Shown piece after piece: positions 31,578-43,106 of a stretch of DNA of 64,000 nt (position 1 is its first letter; the number at the start of each line of letters is the position of its first letter). Made by a program: the position numbers and the translations under genes. The notes beneath the pieces were generated by a model. The model made no database searches. It was not told the origin of the DNA and saw nothing but the letters and a program-made list of their open reading frames with translations. Source of the stretch: Ashinkailepas kermadecensis (lineage: Eukaryota > Arthropoda > Thecostraca > Neolepadidae); NCBI GenBank assembly GCA_034440615.1, contig JAOTOM010003704.1, positions 62,001-126,000 on the forward strand, given 5' to 3'.

Positions 31578-32454
31578 TATATGTTGGCCAAAGGTAAAGT
31601 CCATGCGACCACTTTCTCCCAAATGATAACTTCAGTTGGCAAAGAAATACATGATCATAATCTTCACCCTACAAATATAGCACATTGCATCTAATTATCT
31701 GTACCTTGTGTGCCACAGACGTATAAAGAAGAAATTCAACACTTCTTGCATTTGATTAAATAGGTACCTACTCATCGACATTGAAAATCTGATGTTTCTG
31801 GCTTAATTCCATATTCATTCCCGACAACGAATATTTCCAGCCAGATGCATCCAAAACCTTCAATCAAGGCCGGAAGTTCCTTGTGATGCTGTTACCATTA
31901 ACGGCAGCACTAGCAATGTACAAGCTTTGATGATGTCATAGTGGAAAAGTTTGTTTGGGAGGATTCTGGTTTTCTGGTTAGGTTAGGTTAGATTATATTA
32001 TGCTATAATATATTTTATATATCATGCTACATTATCTTAGTCTAGGTTAGGTTGGGTTAGGTTATTTTATTTATTCCATGATTTATTTAAATAGTAGTTG
32101 GTAGACAAACCATACACAGCCATGCACACCACTCGTATCAGTGTATGCTTAGCATCGTGGTGCGCAGTTGTGCTCCGGTATCTCGGATAATTAGGAAGTT
32201 TTCTTTTGAGGACAAACACGTAAGTTTATAATTTATCTGACAACACAGTGCCATTCTCAGTGGGGTTATTTGCTCACATTGTTCCAAGGTCTGTCAGTGT
32301 TTGTTTTTAGGAATTTGACTGCCACGATATTCAAAATTTCCTTCTTGAAGCATCGAGGCTATAAGCTGCAGACCTGTGCCTATGATGTCATTAATTGTAT
32401 TGACTGCCATTGACTTGAAGTAATCATTTGCGGCAAACATGAGTGGTCGCATCG

Positions 32455-32939
32455 CAGGGTTAAAATAATGGTTTTTTGTTAGGTGTGAGATGTCAAAATG
32501 AGTACACCAGGATGTCAAAATTTGCCATGGAATTAATGTCATTTAAAATGCTTTTGATGTCTTTCAGACTAAAATTTGAGTAAATGGTGTAAGCACTTAT
32601 GACTGGTCATATATCTTTTGTTTTGTGATTCATAATTTAAGAAGAGCTATATTTGGGATAGAGAGAAATAATAACTATGCTGTAAGCTGGTACTGTATGC
32701 CATATGCATTATAGGTCATCCCCTTACCTGAAGTTGCATTGCAAAATGTTCGTGTATCACCATTCCTTATCGAGAGCACTCACATGCTATTTATAAATGA
32801 GATACTGTTAGAAAGGAGACATGAAGACTTCATAAGCATTCATCAAAGAGCAGGATGCCGATACTTCTTGGAGAAGGATGTCAATTGAGTGTTCAGAAAG
32901 TGGTATGTTCCACCCTATTTCACGAATAATTTATAATTG
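32455..32939 (-). mobile_element. hAT-like MITE copy 2 (485 bp), nested in FB-C
   Basis: Reads CAGGGTTAAAATAATGGTTT at the left end and ends CCCTATTTCACGAATAATTT-ATAATTG. Flanks TCGCATCG (32447-32454) and TCGCATTA (32940-32947) match at 6 of 8. The FB-C sequence GAGTGGTCGCAT resumes on the far side as TATCTTAATCACATC, proving nesting. Confidence 0.7.
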
Positions 32940-33035
32940 TCGCATTATCTTAATCACATCAAAAAGCATCCTATTTCAAAAAAGTATATTTTTTTAAATT
33001 GTAATTTACCTTGGTCTCCAAATTTACAGTAAATT

Positions 33036-33835
33036 TGTCCTTCAAGGTAGGTACCTACTTTTTTTGTTTTCCATTTTTTCCATACTACATTTATCAATGT
33101 CATTCATTAGATGTGACCACTCACTTCCAGCACTGATGCTTCCTTTTCAGTTGAGGATGTTGAATATTCCAATACTGCTTCATCCATGTCATACTGCTGT
33201 TCTCTGTGCTATAATGTTCATTTATCCATCTTTAGCTTGGCATTTCAATTTCTCAGACATGAAGAAGAAATTCAAACACCCCATGTACCTAGGTAGTTGA
33301 TCACCACTCCTTTCCATGAAAAATGCATGGTTTCCAGCACTCTATATCATAGCAGAACAAACATGGTACTGGTCTGCCAAACTACAAACCATGAAGCTTT
33401 CAACCATATCCATCAGTATCACATCTGTCTTGTCAGTGCTGTGTGGGTGGCCAGCAGTGCAGCTGGTGCTGCAATTGGTGTGGATATGGGTACCTGTTGT
33501 GGGTGGTCCAATAATCCACTGACACTTCACACACAACTTCAAAAATCACAAGAAGGAAATCACAACAATTTGAGAAACCCATAAAAATGAATAGAGTGTG
33601 CCACATTTGTCTCAGTTGATAGCTACCCAATTTGTTTACCACAAAAAATGGTGTGTAGCAAGGCATCATTCTTAAGTACAATCATTTGTTCATTGTGGGG
33701 GTTTCCTTGCACACAATGAACATGGAATTAGGCAGGAAACAAAGCATTTTTATGCAGAGTAGTGTTGAATTTCTTCATTTTCATGTCTGACTTCGGTGAA
33801 TGTGGGGGGTTTCTATGCTAACATGAAGGACTACT
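33036..33835. other. Decayed foldback-type sequence, no gene
   Basis: Words such as TTATCCATCTTTAGCTTGGC, CAGACATGAAGAAGAAATTC (33180-33280) and TGTTGAATTTCTTCATTTTC (33763-33782) resemble the arms of FB-A and the element at 45203, pointing to an eroded copy. Overlapping open frames near 33300-33680 have no recognisable domain. Confidence 0.4.
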
Positions 33836-34136
33836 GGGTACATTAGGAGCCTATGTGCAGATGTGAGGAGCCCCTGGGCCGATGTGAAGGGCCCCTGGGC
33901 TAGCAGCACATGGGCCAATACCAGGGGGTCCTGAGCTGGTATTAGGGGGCCCTTGGCCAATTTTAGTGACCCCTGGGAAAACATGAGGGCCACTGGACCA
34001 ACATGAGTGGCCCCTGGGCTGATGTGAGGGGTCCCTGAGCTGATGTCAGGGGCTCTGAAGCAGATATCAGGGCTCTGCCACATGTCAGGGGCATGTGGGC
34101 CAATGTCAGGTGGTCCTGGACTGACATAAGGGGCTA
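33836..34136. repeat. Degenerate minisatellite of about 21 bp, some 14 units
   Basis: Units of the type GGCCCCTGGGCTGATGTGAG with heavy divergence. The GGGCCCCTG word is shared with the array at 27186-27560. Noncoding; it lies about 730 bp upstream of MTERF3. Confidence 0.6.
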
Positions 34137-34865
34137 GTTTTGAGGTAGTGCAGACACTTTTTCAGGTTCTCAATCTGGCATGAGTGTATTTCATATTGGC
34201 ACCAGAAAAGTAGCTGATGTGGATATCTTGCAATAGTATGTTCCAAAATGGATGTTTAAGAACTAAATTGATCTGAAAGAAGTAGAGCAAAAAAGTAAGG
34301 AGGAGTCTTGGTTTCTCATTGTAGATAATTTTAAGCTTTTTATATTTATTTGCAAATGTTGTAATATTATATGTGATGCCTTCATCAAAATCAATATCTA
34401 ACTAGCAAACTAATGTCACAAAAAACATGGCTAAAATGAAGTAGTCAAGTGTTGTGCTCTCTTAAACAAGTTTAGATGTGTTGGCAATATTTGTGTGTTA
34501 GGTGTATTGTGCAGAGACTGGGGGACCAAGAGCCATGGTGGGAGTGCCCACTACTGGCATGAACTTGTCTGAAAAAAAAATATATTTTTCAATACCTTCA
34601 TCATATTCAAAAACTCTAGAATAAATGTGGTGAAAACATGTAAATTGTCTTTGTGGTTTGCTCATTTGTTATGCACACCAGTGTATTTAGCTTCTCACAA
34701 TCTCAAATTGCCCTCCATGAAGCCTCCATCAAGCTCGCTTCCTCCAAATGCTTATTGCGTCCTCCAGACTCCTCGGATTCCGACCACCTTTTACACCCTC
34801 GAATTGGTGGCACCTCCACTGCCACATCATTGCCATTTCAATCAGCTGTTGTTTTGTGATTACAG
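34137..34865. other. MTERF3 5' flank / upstream intron
   Basis: AT-rich. A good acceptor, TTGTGATTACAG, ends at 34865, two bases before the MTERF3 start codon, so a 5' UTR exon must lie further upstream; it was not located. No CpG-rich promoter is visible here. Confidence 0.45.
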
Positions 34866-34867
34866 AA

Positions 34868-36139
34868 ATGTGGTCGCCAGTGACTGCGATATGCAGAAAG
34901 TTTGGCACTGCTCGGCAGTTGCAGGCCTATGTGATGGCTCCGGCTGCCACCACACATTGGAGCTACAGTGTGTTGGTGCTGGTCGCCAAGTATTCAAAGC
35001 GTCATGACACTGCCACATGGCTGCAGTGCTCCACTCAAGGCTGCATAACACCCGAGAAGGCTGGCCGCACACCGGACAAGCAGCGCCTCACGAAACTCGA
35101 CACCCAGCTGGGTCTGCAGCCAACCACAGTGGCCAGTGTTACCCTGGACACACAGCCAACCACATCGGCCAGTGTTACCCTGGACACACAGCCAACCACA
35201 GTGGCCAGTGCTACCCTGGACACACAGCCAACCACAGTGGCCAGTGCTACCCTGGACACACAGCCAACCACAGTGGCCAGTGTTACCCTGGACACACAGC
35301 CGGCCACAGCTGCCAGTGTTACCCTGGACACACAGCCAACCACATCGGCCAGTGTTACCCTGGACACACAGCCAACCACATCGGCCAGTGTTACCCTGGA
35401 CACACAGCCAACCATAGTGGCCAGTGTTACCCTGGACACACAGCCAACCACATCGGCCAGTGTTACCCTGGACACACAGCCTACCACAGCTGCCAGTGTT
35501 ACCCTGGACACACAGCCAACCACAGTGGCCAGTGTTACCCTGGACACACAGCCTACCACAGCTGCCAGTGTTACCCTGGACACACAGCCAACCATAGTGG
35601 CCAGTGTTACCCTGGACACACAGCCAACCACATCGGCCAGTGTTACCCTGGACACACAGCCTACCACAGCTGCCAGTGTTACCCTGGACACACAGCCGAC
35701 CACAGCTGCCAGTGTTACCCTGGACACACAACCTACCACAGTGGCCAGTGTTACCCTGGACACACAACCTACCACAGCAGCCAGTTCCTCTGCAGACATA
35801 CAGCCTGCTGCTGCGGCCCATGCCACCCACGGACCAGACAGCTGGGGTGGCGACTGTGAAGGGCACGCGCCGCCGCCGCCGCTGCCGCTCGAGAGCCATA
35901 ACGTGGCGCCGTTCGTGTCGGCGTCGCCGGTCTTGCGGCGCATGGTGGCGCTGGGCGTGGACGTGTCCGGCTGGGAGCGGCGGCGCGGCGTGGCCCAGTT
36001 CGTGATGCGGCTCGACTTCGAGCGCGACGTGCAGCGCCACCTGGTGTGGCTGCACGACGTGGGCGTGCCGGCCGACCGGCTCGGCGGCTTCGTCTCCGAG
36101 AACCCGCTCATCTTCAAGGAGCGGCTGGACGACCTGCAG
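34868..36139 (+). CDS. MTERF3: MTERF3 coding exon 1 (presequence, repeats, first mTERF helices)
   Basis: 424 codons; donor CTGCAG|GTGGGT after 36139. Codon use turns strongly GC-rich from about 35850, where the conserved domain begins, compared with the repeat. Confidence 0.88.
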
Positions 36140-38306
36140 GTGGGTGCCGCTGGCGGTGTGCTCTTGACTCGGTGGGATCGGTGTCCACGTGGTCCGCCGG
36201 TGTATGAGTGGCTTGTCCTCATCGTCCTGGGAGCGGCGGCCTGTCGTCCTCGTCGTCTCCCTATGAGTGGCCTGTCCTATCAATGTTGGTGCCATTTTGT
36301 TCAGGGGTGGATCCAAGGTGGGGGTACACTGGCATGTGCCCTCTCCATGGAAGTGCGGCGAACCTCGGACTGGAAAAAGGTGCAGCTAGGATGCTCGAGT
36401 GTGAACCCTCCCGGTCGAATTTTCATCAGAAAGTGTCCCTGCGACTAGACGCAGCGTCCCACCAGGGACATGCGAGTGCAACACTCGATTTGTGTTCAAT
36501 CTTAATTGGAAAAAAATTAATGGAACATGATTTTGCACAAGCTGTTGTGACAAAGTCATCTTACATTTCATCAGTTCCTGAAGATGTGCCACTCATGGGA
36601 CATCTCGATGCATATCTTATATATTTAATAACTAGATGCACACCAACCCCACTACCATGTTGGTGTGTTCAAAATCGATTCAAGCCATTACGCTCTCCAT
36701 CGGGTTTGAACTGAGTTCACCCAAAATTTGCAAATCTATACTAACCTAACCTAACCTAGTCTAGCCTAGCTAGCTTAGCCTAACCTAGCCTAGCCTAAAC
36801 TAACCTAACTAAACCTAACCAAACCTAAGCCGATTCGGCGCAACCCGTTCTCCCATCACATCGGTGTCGCTCACGTGCAGCACATTGACTCGATCGCACC
36901 GAAATTGTGCCCAATGGGTAGCCAACACTGTGGGCTTTCACGTAGTGTGACACATCCCTCATTCCCTGCTATGTGAGCCGAGCCGGGCGCCAATATGAAG
37001 GCGGTCGCGTTTTTCGTCGGGATAAGTCGCAGCCCCATGTTCAACAGGAGTGGAGGTGTTGCTCGAATATGAGCGCATGGCACGCGCTACGCTTCGCCCA
37101 CCCGTACTAATTGTACATTGCCGGATAGCCCATGTGACGGGCTATCAGTCCACCAAATTTGATAGCTCTAGTGTGCGGCCACACACACAGACAAACATTT
37201 ATCGACAACTTTAGAAAACTGACCGCCATGTATTAAATCTCCCATAGAGATTTATCGTGACATAGTCACTCGAAATCCCATCTACGATTTTGAATGACCA
37301 TTTGGAATTCGGTCGCCTTTAGATTTTGTCACATTTTTATATCTCCTCCTTCAGCCCTTCATATTTTTTTTCCATAGTGACAATGTAGAGTGTGTGTTGA
37401 CTTGTTTGTTTGTTTCTGGAGTGTTCATGTATGTACAAAAACTCGACCACCATGAGGCATGTTCAGTCAGGGCATGACGTGATGATAGGATGGTGGTGTT
37501 GTTTTTGTCTTGCTGGTGGTATTGTCTATGCTTTTCTTGATTTCATTTCATTCATTTCATCATCAGCATGCTGTGTGTTTGTGCAGCCATTATTTATGGA
37601 ATATATTTTGTCTCAATTCCACATGAAGAAGTTCATAAGATGAGCAATCATGAATTGCTTTATGTACAAAGGCTCTTGGAACACCAATTCAATCTGTCAG
37701 AACTCTCACTTTTTGTGTTCATGACTAAGCCAATGTTTGACGGTATCCGGTGTACTGAGGTACTCAATTTGTGTTGAGATACACAATTTGTTGTCACTGG
37801 AATGTACAGGCACATCTAAAAGTTGAATATTTTGATTGGGTGTTTCAGATGTGAAGTTCCAGAATTGAGTTGTCCTCCAATTTTGAGATGAGTTCAGTGA
37901 GGTGGTCCCTGTCCTGTACCTCGACAGTGATATCAATATATCTGCAATGGACATTAGGCGCACCGGACGAGGGAGACAGAACATTATTTTCCAGATGGCA
38001 CATATAGAAGGTGGCAAAGAGGGATCATATTAGGAAGCCCATGGACCTTTTAGCCAATGCAGTGGCACATCTGGCACCCACTAAGTGAGACTCAATGGTG
38101 CATGCACAAAGCAGTGTCCTGAGAATTATGGGTGAGAACTGCAGTGGGTGTAGTTTCTGAATAATGCTGGTAAGCTAGTTCAGGCATGATTTCAATGATC
38201 GCTATCATTAGTTTGTGAATTGACTGTTAACGTCAATGGATTAGTCCATTTATGCCTATTTATTTTGCTATTTATGGGTTTAGTCCTTAATATGGAGATA
38301 TTGGGA

Positions 38307-38382
<76 letters not shown>

Positions 38383-38386
38383 ATGC

Positions 38387-38460
<74 letters not shown>

Positions 38461-41400
38461 TTGTGCATGTACATGTATGTGGGTGTGCAGGTACATGACT
38501 CATTTGCATTGACTTCATGGGATTGTTGTTGACGTGTTCATTGTTAACCCCTTGTAAGCTCGGCAATAGAAACATCTATCATTTGAGGAGGACTAGACCC
38601 TGCATCTATGTTAAATAGGCGTGCCTTACTCATTACTGTGCCCTGACCTATTAGTCTACTTGTGCACTTCTGGCTCAAAAGCACCACTGTTGAATTACCC
38701 TAATCTAACGATTGGACTCACAGGTTCGCATCAACTACCTGCAGGCCAAGCGGTTCAGTCCCGACCAGGTGACGCGCGTCGTGTCGCACAATCCATTCTG
38801 GCTGATGTTCAGTACGGAGCGCATCGATCGCCGGCTGGGCTTCTTCTCCCAGATGTTTCACCTGAAGGCGGCCGAGGTTCGCCACCTGGCCGCCAGGTGT
38901 CCAGTCATCATCACCAGCAATCTGTTCCACGTCAAGGTGTGTTGTGGCGGCCCCTCAACCCCCAGCTAGGTGGGTGATGTTGATTTGTGTCATCGGTTGC
39001 CTGTCTGAAGTTCGTGTTGTTGCTGCCTGTCGATCCATGTTCGGCACATCCATACATAGCCACGCATTTGCCATCCATGTCGATCTGCCGCAATGCCTAC
39101 TTTCACGTCAATCTCCATACGTGAAGTTCCCTGTTTCTTCGCAGGGTTCAGGGTTCCTCCAATAATCACAAGAGTTTGCCTGATACCCCATGGTTGAATC
39201 CTGCAACCCTTTTGAATTCATCGCCTTCAGCATTTCTGGGCCGCCGTAAAACGTCCTTCAAACTCGACCCGTCTCAGTTTTAATTTTACCCCAATACTTC
39301 CGTTTGAAGCTGTTCGTAGCAATTGGTCCGGAAATTTCTGCAGTTGGACATCATTTTTATTGATGCTTGTTTTCATGCCATTTTCTTCATCGCAGCATAG
39401 CATATTATTAGAAGAACTCTTCACCTTATGTTTATTTAAACTTATGCATGTAAAATGGGAGACAGTTCCAGGACGAGAAAAAAAAAGTACAAAATAGCAT
39501 GAAACGTGTCGCAACAGGCGTTCTACAAATTAGTTATCTCATAGCCAGTAGAATCAGATTGAGATGACAGCTGTACAATTTACAGTATAAGCACCGGTAC
39601 TCCATGGATTAACAAGATACAGAAAACGCGTGTCACCAGATATTATATCTACTACAGAGCGCGAGGTCATGGCCGTCGACTACGATGGACGTAATCTAAG
39701 TGAATAGCTGAATAGCCGGATTGATGTGATCAGCAGCCTGCGGACCTGGTGTCTGTACATCGGTGTCTGGTGTTGGTGGTGTTGTGCGGTATGGGACCGG
39801 TGGCAACAGGGTCCATGAGGATGTATGGCTTTTGAGTGCTGGTCGACGACTTCTCATCTCGAGTGATTCGACTGTTTTAGCTCGACGAAGTCTTTGCATG
39901 CAGGTGCAATGCAGCAGTATGTTGCAGCTGCAGTACAATGCAATAGCATGGTATAGTTTCCAGTGTAGCATAGTTACAACTTCCCAGTCTTGAACGACAA
40001 ACACGGATTGTTGCGACGTTCCCAATAATCCGTGTTTACCGTACCTTATGCTTTTGCAGAGGCAGTCCGCCCTTCTCAAATGCTCTATTCTCAAAACCCT
40101 ACGTTTTGATAATGTAGGCGCGAGAGCTGGAGTTCCCTGCAAGATTTGTAGCATGCAATATTCCTTGCACAAATGGAAATACATCCTCACCGTTAGCTAG
40201 TTGCTCCCCTCCCAGATCAGGGCTGGTGTTATCTTTTGGAATCCTAGATATGGAGAGAAACAGTTTGGGTTATTCCCGGTTGTAGATGATAGCTTTCCTC
40301 TGCTTCTGATGTCAAAAAATCCTCTTTGTATTTTTCAGTCAGTTCCGGGCATATTTTTTTAGACAAATGAGTTCGGCAGTCATCTTCAAACAACGCCATT
40401 CATTTTTTTTTTAATCGATGACGTGGAGAGGATAAGGTTCTGGCTCATCCAGAACAACGCCTTGTTGCCGAGCCTGCTCCCGTTTCTTCAAAACAACTAG
40501 TTTAAGAAAACGACACATCCGTCGACTATTCTGATGTGACCCTACTGGACCTGATCCAGTACCGCTACATAATTAAGCATTGGAACAAGTCACTATGTGC
40601 TGTGGTAGGCATAGTCGTGCTGGAGTCAGTAGGAGTGTGATGGTGTCAGAAGAGACCACGGGCTGTCTTTGGAATACTTGTCCAAGTGCATCGCGGGTCC
40701 GCGGTAGCTCAGTCGGTAGGGTGTCGAACTCTTCATCGCGAGATTTCGGGTTCGCATCCCGCAACCGACGGGATTACCGAGTCCACCCGCGACCAATCGG
40801 CGTGAGAGGTTGGCGACACTATATGACCTAGCAGTTGAATGCGTCGCAAAAGAACCCAAAGCTCTTCAAGTGCATCGCTACTATGCTCGTGTTAATATTA
40901 ACCCGGGGTGAGATTTGGTCCAGACTACGCTGTGCTAGATTGTTTGGTTGTGGATGGAGAATATCATTCACGAAGCTTTCCCGCAGTTGTCCAAAAAAGT
41001 GTCGTCCTTTGTTATTGCGTGTTAGTAGTGTTGTGATGACGCTCTTTTCACCTTTCGCCATAAATAGAAGTTTTCAGAATCATGCTGGTGCTCAACTAAG
41101 CTTTCTAATATAACGTGTTATATTGTTGCATTGTTGGTCAAACAACGCGAAAGGGAACAGGAAACAATTTCGTGGAGACAAAGTCAGCGTGTCCCTGCCT
41201 GTGTGCCGCAGATCTCGCAATTCACCATCAAGGAGGAGTTCGGTTTCACCAGCCAGGAGATGAAGGAGATGCTGCTGGAGAAGCCGGGCCTGTGGATGCT
41301 GTCCCGCATTGCGCTGCAAGAGCGGCTCCAATTCCTGCACAACACGATGGGCCTGTCGCACCAGCTGATCGCCGGCTCGCCGGGCGTGCTGACGTACCGC

Positions 41401-41580
41401 GCGGTGCGCGTGCGCCAGCGGCACCTGATGCTGCACATGCTCGGCCGGCACCAGTACGACAAGAGCCGGCCCGGCTACGTCAGTCTGGACAGTCTGGTCG
41501 GCACCACCGACGAGGAGTTCTGCCGCCGCGTCGCCAAAGTCCCCGTCGCCACGTACAACGAATTTTTGAAAACTCTTTGA
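34868..41580 (+). CDS. MTERF3: Mitochondrial transcription termination factor 3 (MTERF3), with coding minisatellite
   Basis: Coding exons 34868-36139, 38724-38936 and 41212-41580, all phase 0, total 617 residues (human MTERF3 is about 417). The N-terminus ([20 protein letters not shown]) is basic and free of acids, as expected for a mitochondrial presequence. Residues 85-312 are 19 tandem 12-residue repeats. The mTERF domain starts near residue 355 ([32 protein letters not shown]) and continues with [32 protein letters not shown] and [20 protein letters not shown], ending [17 protein letters not shown] and NEFLKTL, closely matching vertebrate MTERF3. By family it binds mitochondrial DNA/RNA, modulates mitochondrial transcription and supports mitoribosome assembly. 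The start is inferred from the acceptor at 34865; the frame is open further upstream. The extra length is almost entirely the repeat. Confidence 0.92.
35120..35839 (+). repeat. 36-bp coding minisatellite in MTERF3 (18 full units plus two degenerate)
   Basis: The unit encodes PTT(V/S/A)ASVTLDTQ. Eighteen full copies run 35120-35767, one altered copy ([12 protein letters not shown]) 35768-35803, then a partial one. The variable position reads, in order, V S V V V A S S V(I) S A V A V(I) S A A V, so the run starting with PTIVAS occurs twice (units 9-13 and 14-18), indicating a 180-bp higher-order duplication. Because 36 is divisible by three and the unit has no stop in several frames, other frames and the minus strand are also open. 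Confidence 0.95.
36742..36830. repeat. Degenerate CCTAA/CTAGCCTAA block, MTERF3 intron 1
   Basis: Runs of CTAACCTAACCTAACCTAG and variants (CTAGCCTAG, CTAAACTAACC). Not pure enough for a telomeric repeat; likely a transposon-internal block or a pentamer microsatellite. Confidence 0.6.
37740..38075 (-). pseudogene. Penelope-like element reverse transcriptase relic
   Basis: On the minus strand, with frameshifts, it reads [40 protein letters not shown] and [18 protein letters not shown], then in another frame [18 protein letters not shown]. The order matches Penelope-type RT (the G-L-FA-FYM-HLE block, then the RY[V/I]DD block, then the FLD block). The catalytic DD is degraded to DI. It is a dead fragment in MTERF3 intron 1. 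Confidence 0.65.
38309..38458. repeat. (TA)n microsatellite with a central imperfect block, MTERF3 intron 1
   Basis: Two TA runs of about 60 bp flank GTATATATGTATATGCATAT-GTG near 38371-38393. The whole is near-palindromic. Confidence 0.9.
38724..38936 (+). CDS. MTERF3: MTERF3 coding exon 2
   Basis: Acceptor GGACTCACAG ending 38723; donor AAG|GTGTGT after 38936; 71 codons, phase 0 at both ends. Encodes [16 protein letters not shown] through [12 protein letters not shown], two to three mTERF helical repeats. Confidence 0.9.
38937..41211 (+). other. MTERF3 intron 2
   Basis: Contains one SINE-A (40695-40866) and otherwise no recognised gene. Open frames at 39696-40190 (minus) and 40580-41113 have no domain and partly translate the SINE. 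Confidence 0.7.
40695..40866 (+). mobile_element. tRNA-derived SINE-A (172 bp) with 12-bp TSD, MTERF3 intron 2
   Basis: Head GGGTCCGCGGTAGCTCAGTC with A box TAGCTCAGTCGGTAGGG, B box GGGTTCGCATCCC, body CGCGACCAATCGGCGTGAGA, end AAGAACCCAAAGCTCTT. A perfect direct repeat, CAAGTGCATCGC, lies at 40683-40694 and 40867-40878. This is the reference full-length copy of the family here. Confidence 0.9.
41212..41580 (+). CDS. MTERF3: MTERF3 coding exon 3 (last)
   Basis: Acceptor CTGTGTGCCGCAG ending 41211; 122 codons then TGA at 41578-41580. Encodes the C-terminal mTERF repeats and the family-typical end ([27 protein letters not shown]). GC-rich coding sequence; its antisense frame is also open but is a shadow. 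Confidence 0.92.
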   Translation: MSQFTIKEEFGFTSQEMKEMLLEKPGLWMLSRIALQERLQFLHNTMGLSHQLIAGSPGVLTYRAVRVRQRHLMLHMLGRHQYDKSRPGYVSLDSLVGTTDEEFCRRVAKVPVATYNEFLKTL

Positions 41581-43047
41581 CGGAGGTACTTGTGCGTTCG
41601 TGCAATATATCTGATTGGTGCTTTGCGTAGACGGAGAGCGTGCGCACCGTGCCGCCAGCACCTGCAGTCGCGACTGCATCTGCTGTATCCGGAGCTATGC
41701 CAAAGCATGCTCTGGTGCTGATGGAAGCTTGGGCCACTACATAGGCCTCCGTACAGCAGTTTGTCTGCGGGTTGGTAGCAACTTCCTACTTTCCATTAAT
41801 GTTAATTTTCCATTTTCGCGATTCAGTCTGAAAATACGTCCTGAAAGTAAGGACTTCGACACCCTGGCTTGCTGAGAGATCTCCAGCCTTGGCCACAGCG
41901 TGAGCCAAGAAAGGGAGACGACAGTCTGTTGGTCGAGACCTGAGAATTGGTCACTGCTATGCTACCCATTGCTATCCTCTATGAAGAGACGAGCCACCAC
42001 GGTGCCCTCGATACCTCGCACGTTTGACGGTACGCCATGTCAATTACTCGAGTAGAGATTACGATAGGGAGCGCATGTAACACTGCAGGACCTCTGCTAG
42101 GTCGCTGACATGTCTACTTCCAGACATGCGGGATGATTGGTCCCCAATCGTACACCATGGTAGTCTCACTTAATTTCCAGAAGGATTCGGAATATTTACA
42201 CACAAAGATGAAAGGATTACTTGTTTCTTAGGATCCATTAGTAATATAGTGTGAATTAAAGAGATTTGGGTGCATTGTGATCAATGACATGGTAGACAGA
42301 CCCATAAACCACAATCACTGAGGTGCACCCCCGCCCCGCACAACAAGTTTGTTTTCCTGCCAAAGGCGCCCTTCCAAAGAGTTCTCCCCCCCCCCCATGA
42401 GAATCTCTGCATGCGCGACTGATGTTCGATTCGTGCGCGACCACACGAAGCTGCCCGTGGGTGGGCGGGGCGCTAGTTTTCCACGCATTTCTGGGCACTC
42501 GCGGCCGATCATCGACGTTGACGCCGACATCGAAAGGAATCACGTGATCTTTCTAGAACGTACTGGAGTCGAAACCAGAGAATACGAGATAATTGGTAAT
42601 GGTATCGGTTCTAAATAAACACCAATTTCATGTCAAAAAGCGACACAATTATTACCCCTTTTCCCTTTGTAGTATTAACCTGGGCATCACGATAAAAGAA
42701 CGAAGTAGGTATCGCGTCCAAAATCGCCGGCAGCAGGATCCGGTCCAGGCAGATCAATGCAGATGAAGGCCGACGAAGAGAGCTAAAAATGGGCGTGAGC
42801 GTCGCCACCACTGGGGTGCCGACCCACTTGGGTTTGGTTTCCCCTGGATAATTTGTGCAGGCATGCAAGGTGCACCATGGCAATCACGAGTATTTTCGGT
42901 ATTTGTCACCCGATGGCAACCGACGGAATGTGGCACTCTGTACCAGTGGAAACCTGGATTGGATACCCAAGTGGGACCCGGCCCCGGCCCTGCTCGGTGC
43001 CCACTCAACACCCAGTCCGTGTCCAGCCGGCGTCCGGTCCGCGCCCA
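41581..43047. other. MTERF3 3' flank, no gene recognised
   Basis: Includes the MTERF3 3' UTR. GC-rich patches at 42380-42500 and 42960-43040 contain open frames without domains; a C run lies near 42387-42396. Confidence 0.4.
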
Positions 43048-43106
43048 TGGGCGCTGTATGACCAACGCAGTCGATGCGCCCCTAAGCCCAAATAACCAAC
43101 CAACCC
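43048..43106 (+). mobile_element. Mini-SINE copy 9 (59 bp)
   Basis: Head TGGGCGCTGTATGACCAACG, core CAGTCGATGCGCCCCTAAGC, tail AAATAACCAACCAACCC. A perfect 11-bp direct repeat, GTCCGCGCCCA, lies at 43037-43047 and 43107-43117. Confidence 0.85.

Larger units (their letters stand above)
31286..33027. mobile_element. Foldback DNA transposon FB-C, opposite orientation to FB-B, with nested insertions
   Basis: The left end is TGGTATAATTGGACATGAAG and the inverted right end GTAAATTTGGAGACCAAGGT. Flanks carry the 8-bp repeat AGTAAATT (31278-31285 and 33028-33035). The internal order (TTAGG blocks at 31977-31992 and 32045-32063, TATA-rich centre, TGGTAGACAAACCATACACA) mirrors FB-B in reverse. It contains a nested palindrome at 31391-31577 and a nested hAT-like MITE at 32455-32939. 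No transposase. Confidence 0.7.
36140..38723 (+). other. MTERF3 intron 1
   Basis: Contains a TTAGG-like degenerate block on the CCTAA strand (36742-36830), a Penelope-like RT relic (37740-38075, minus) and a TA microsatellite (38309-38458). The remainder shows no gene. Confidence 0.75.

Noticed and set aside
34994..36316. Long minus-strand open frames (440 and 395 codons) across the MTERF3 repeat
   Set aside because: They are shadows of a 36-bp repeat with no stop in those frames; the plus strand carries the conserved mTERF domain and correct splice sites.
38192..38575. YIYIYI frames on both strands
   Set aside because: TA microsatellite translation.
41092..41679. 195-codon minus-strand frame opposite MTERF3 exon 3
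   Set aside because: Antisense shadow of GC-rich coding sequence; the plus strand matches the mTERF family to its C-terminus.
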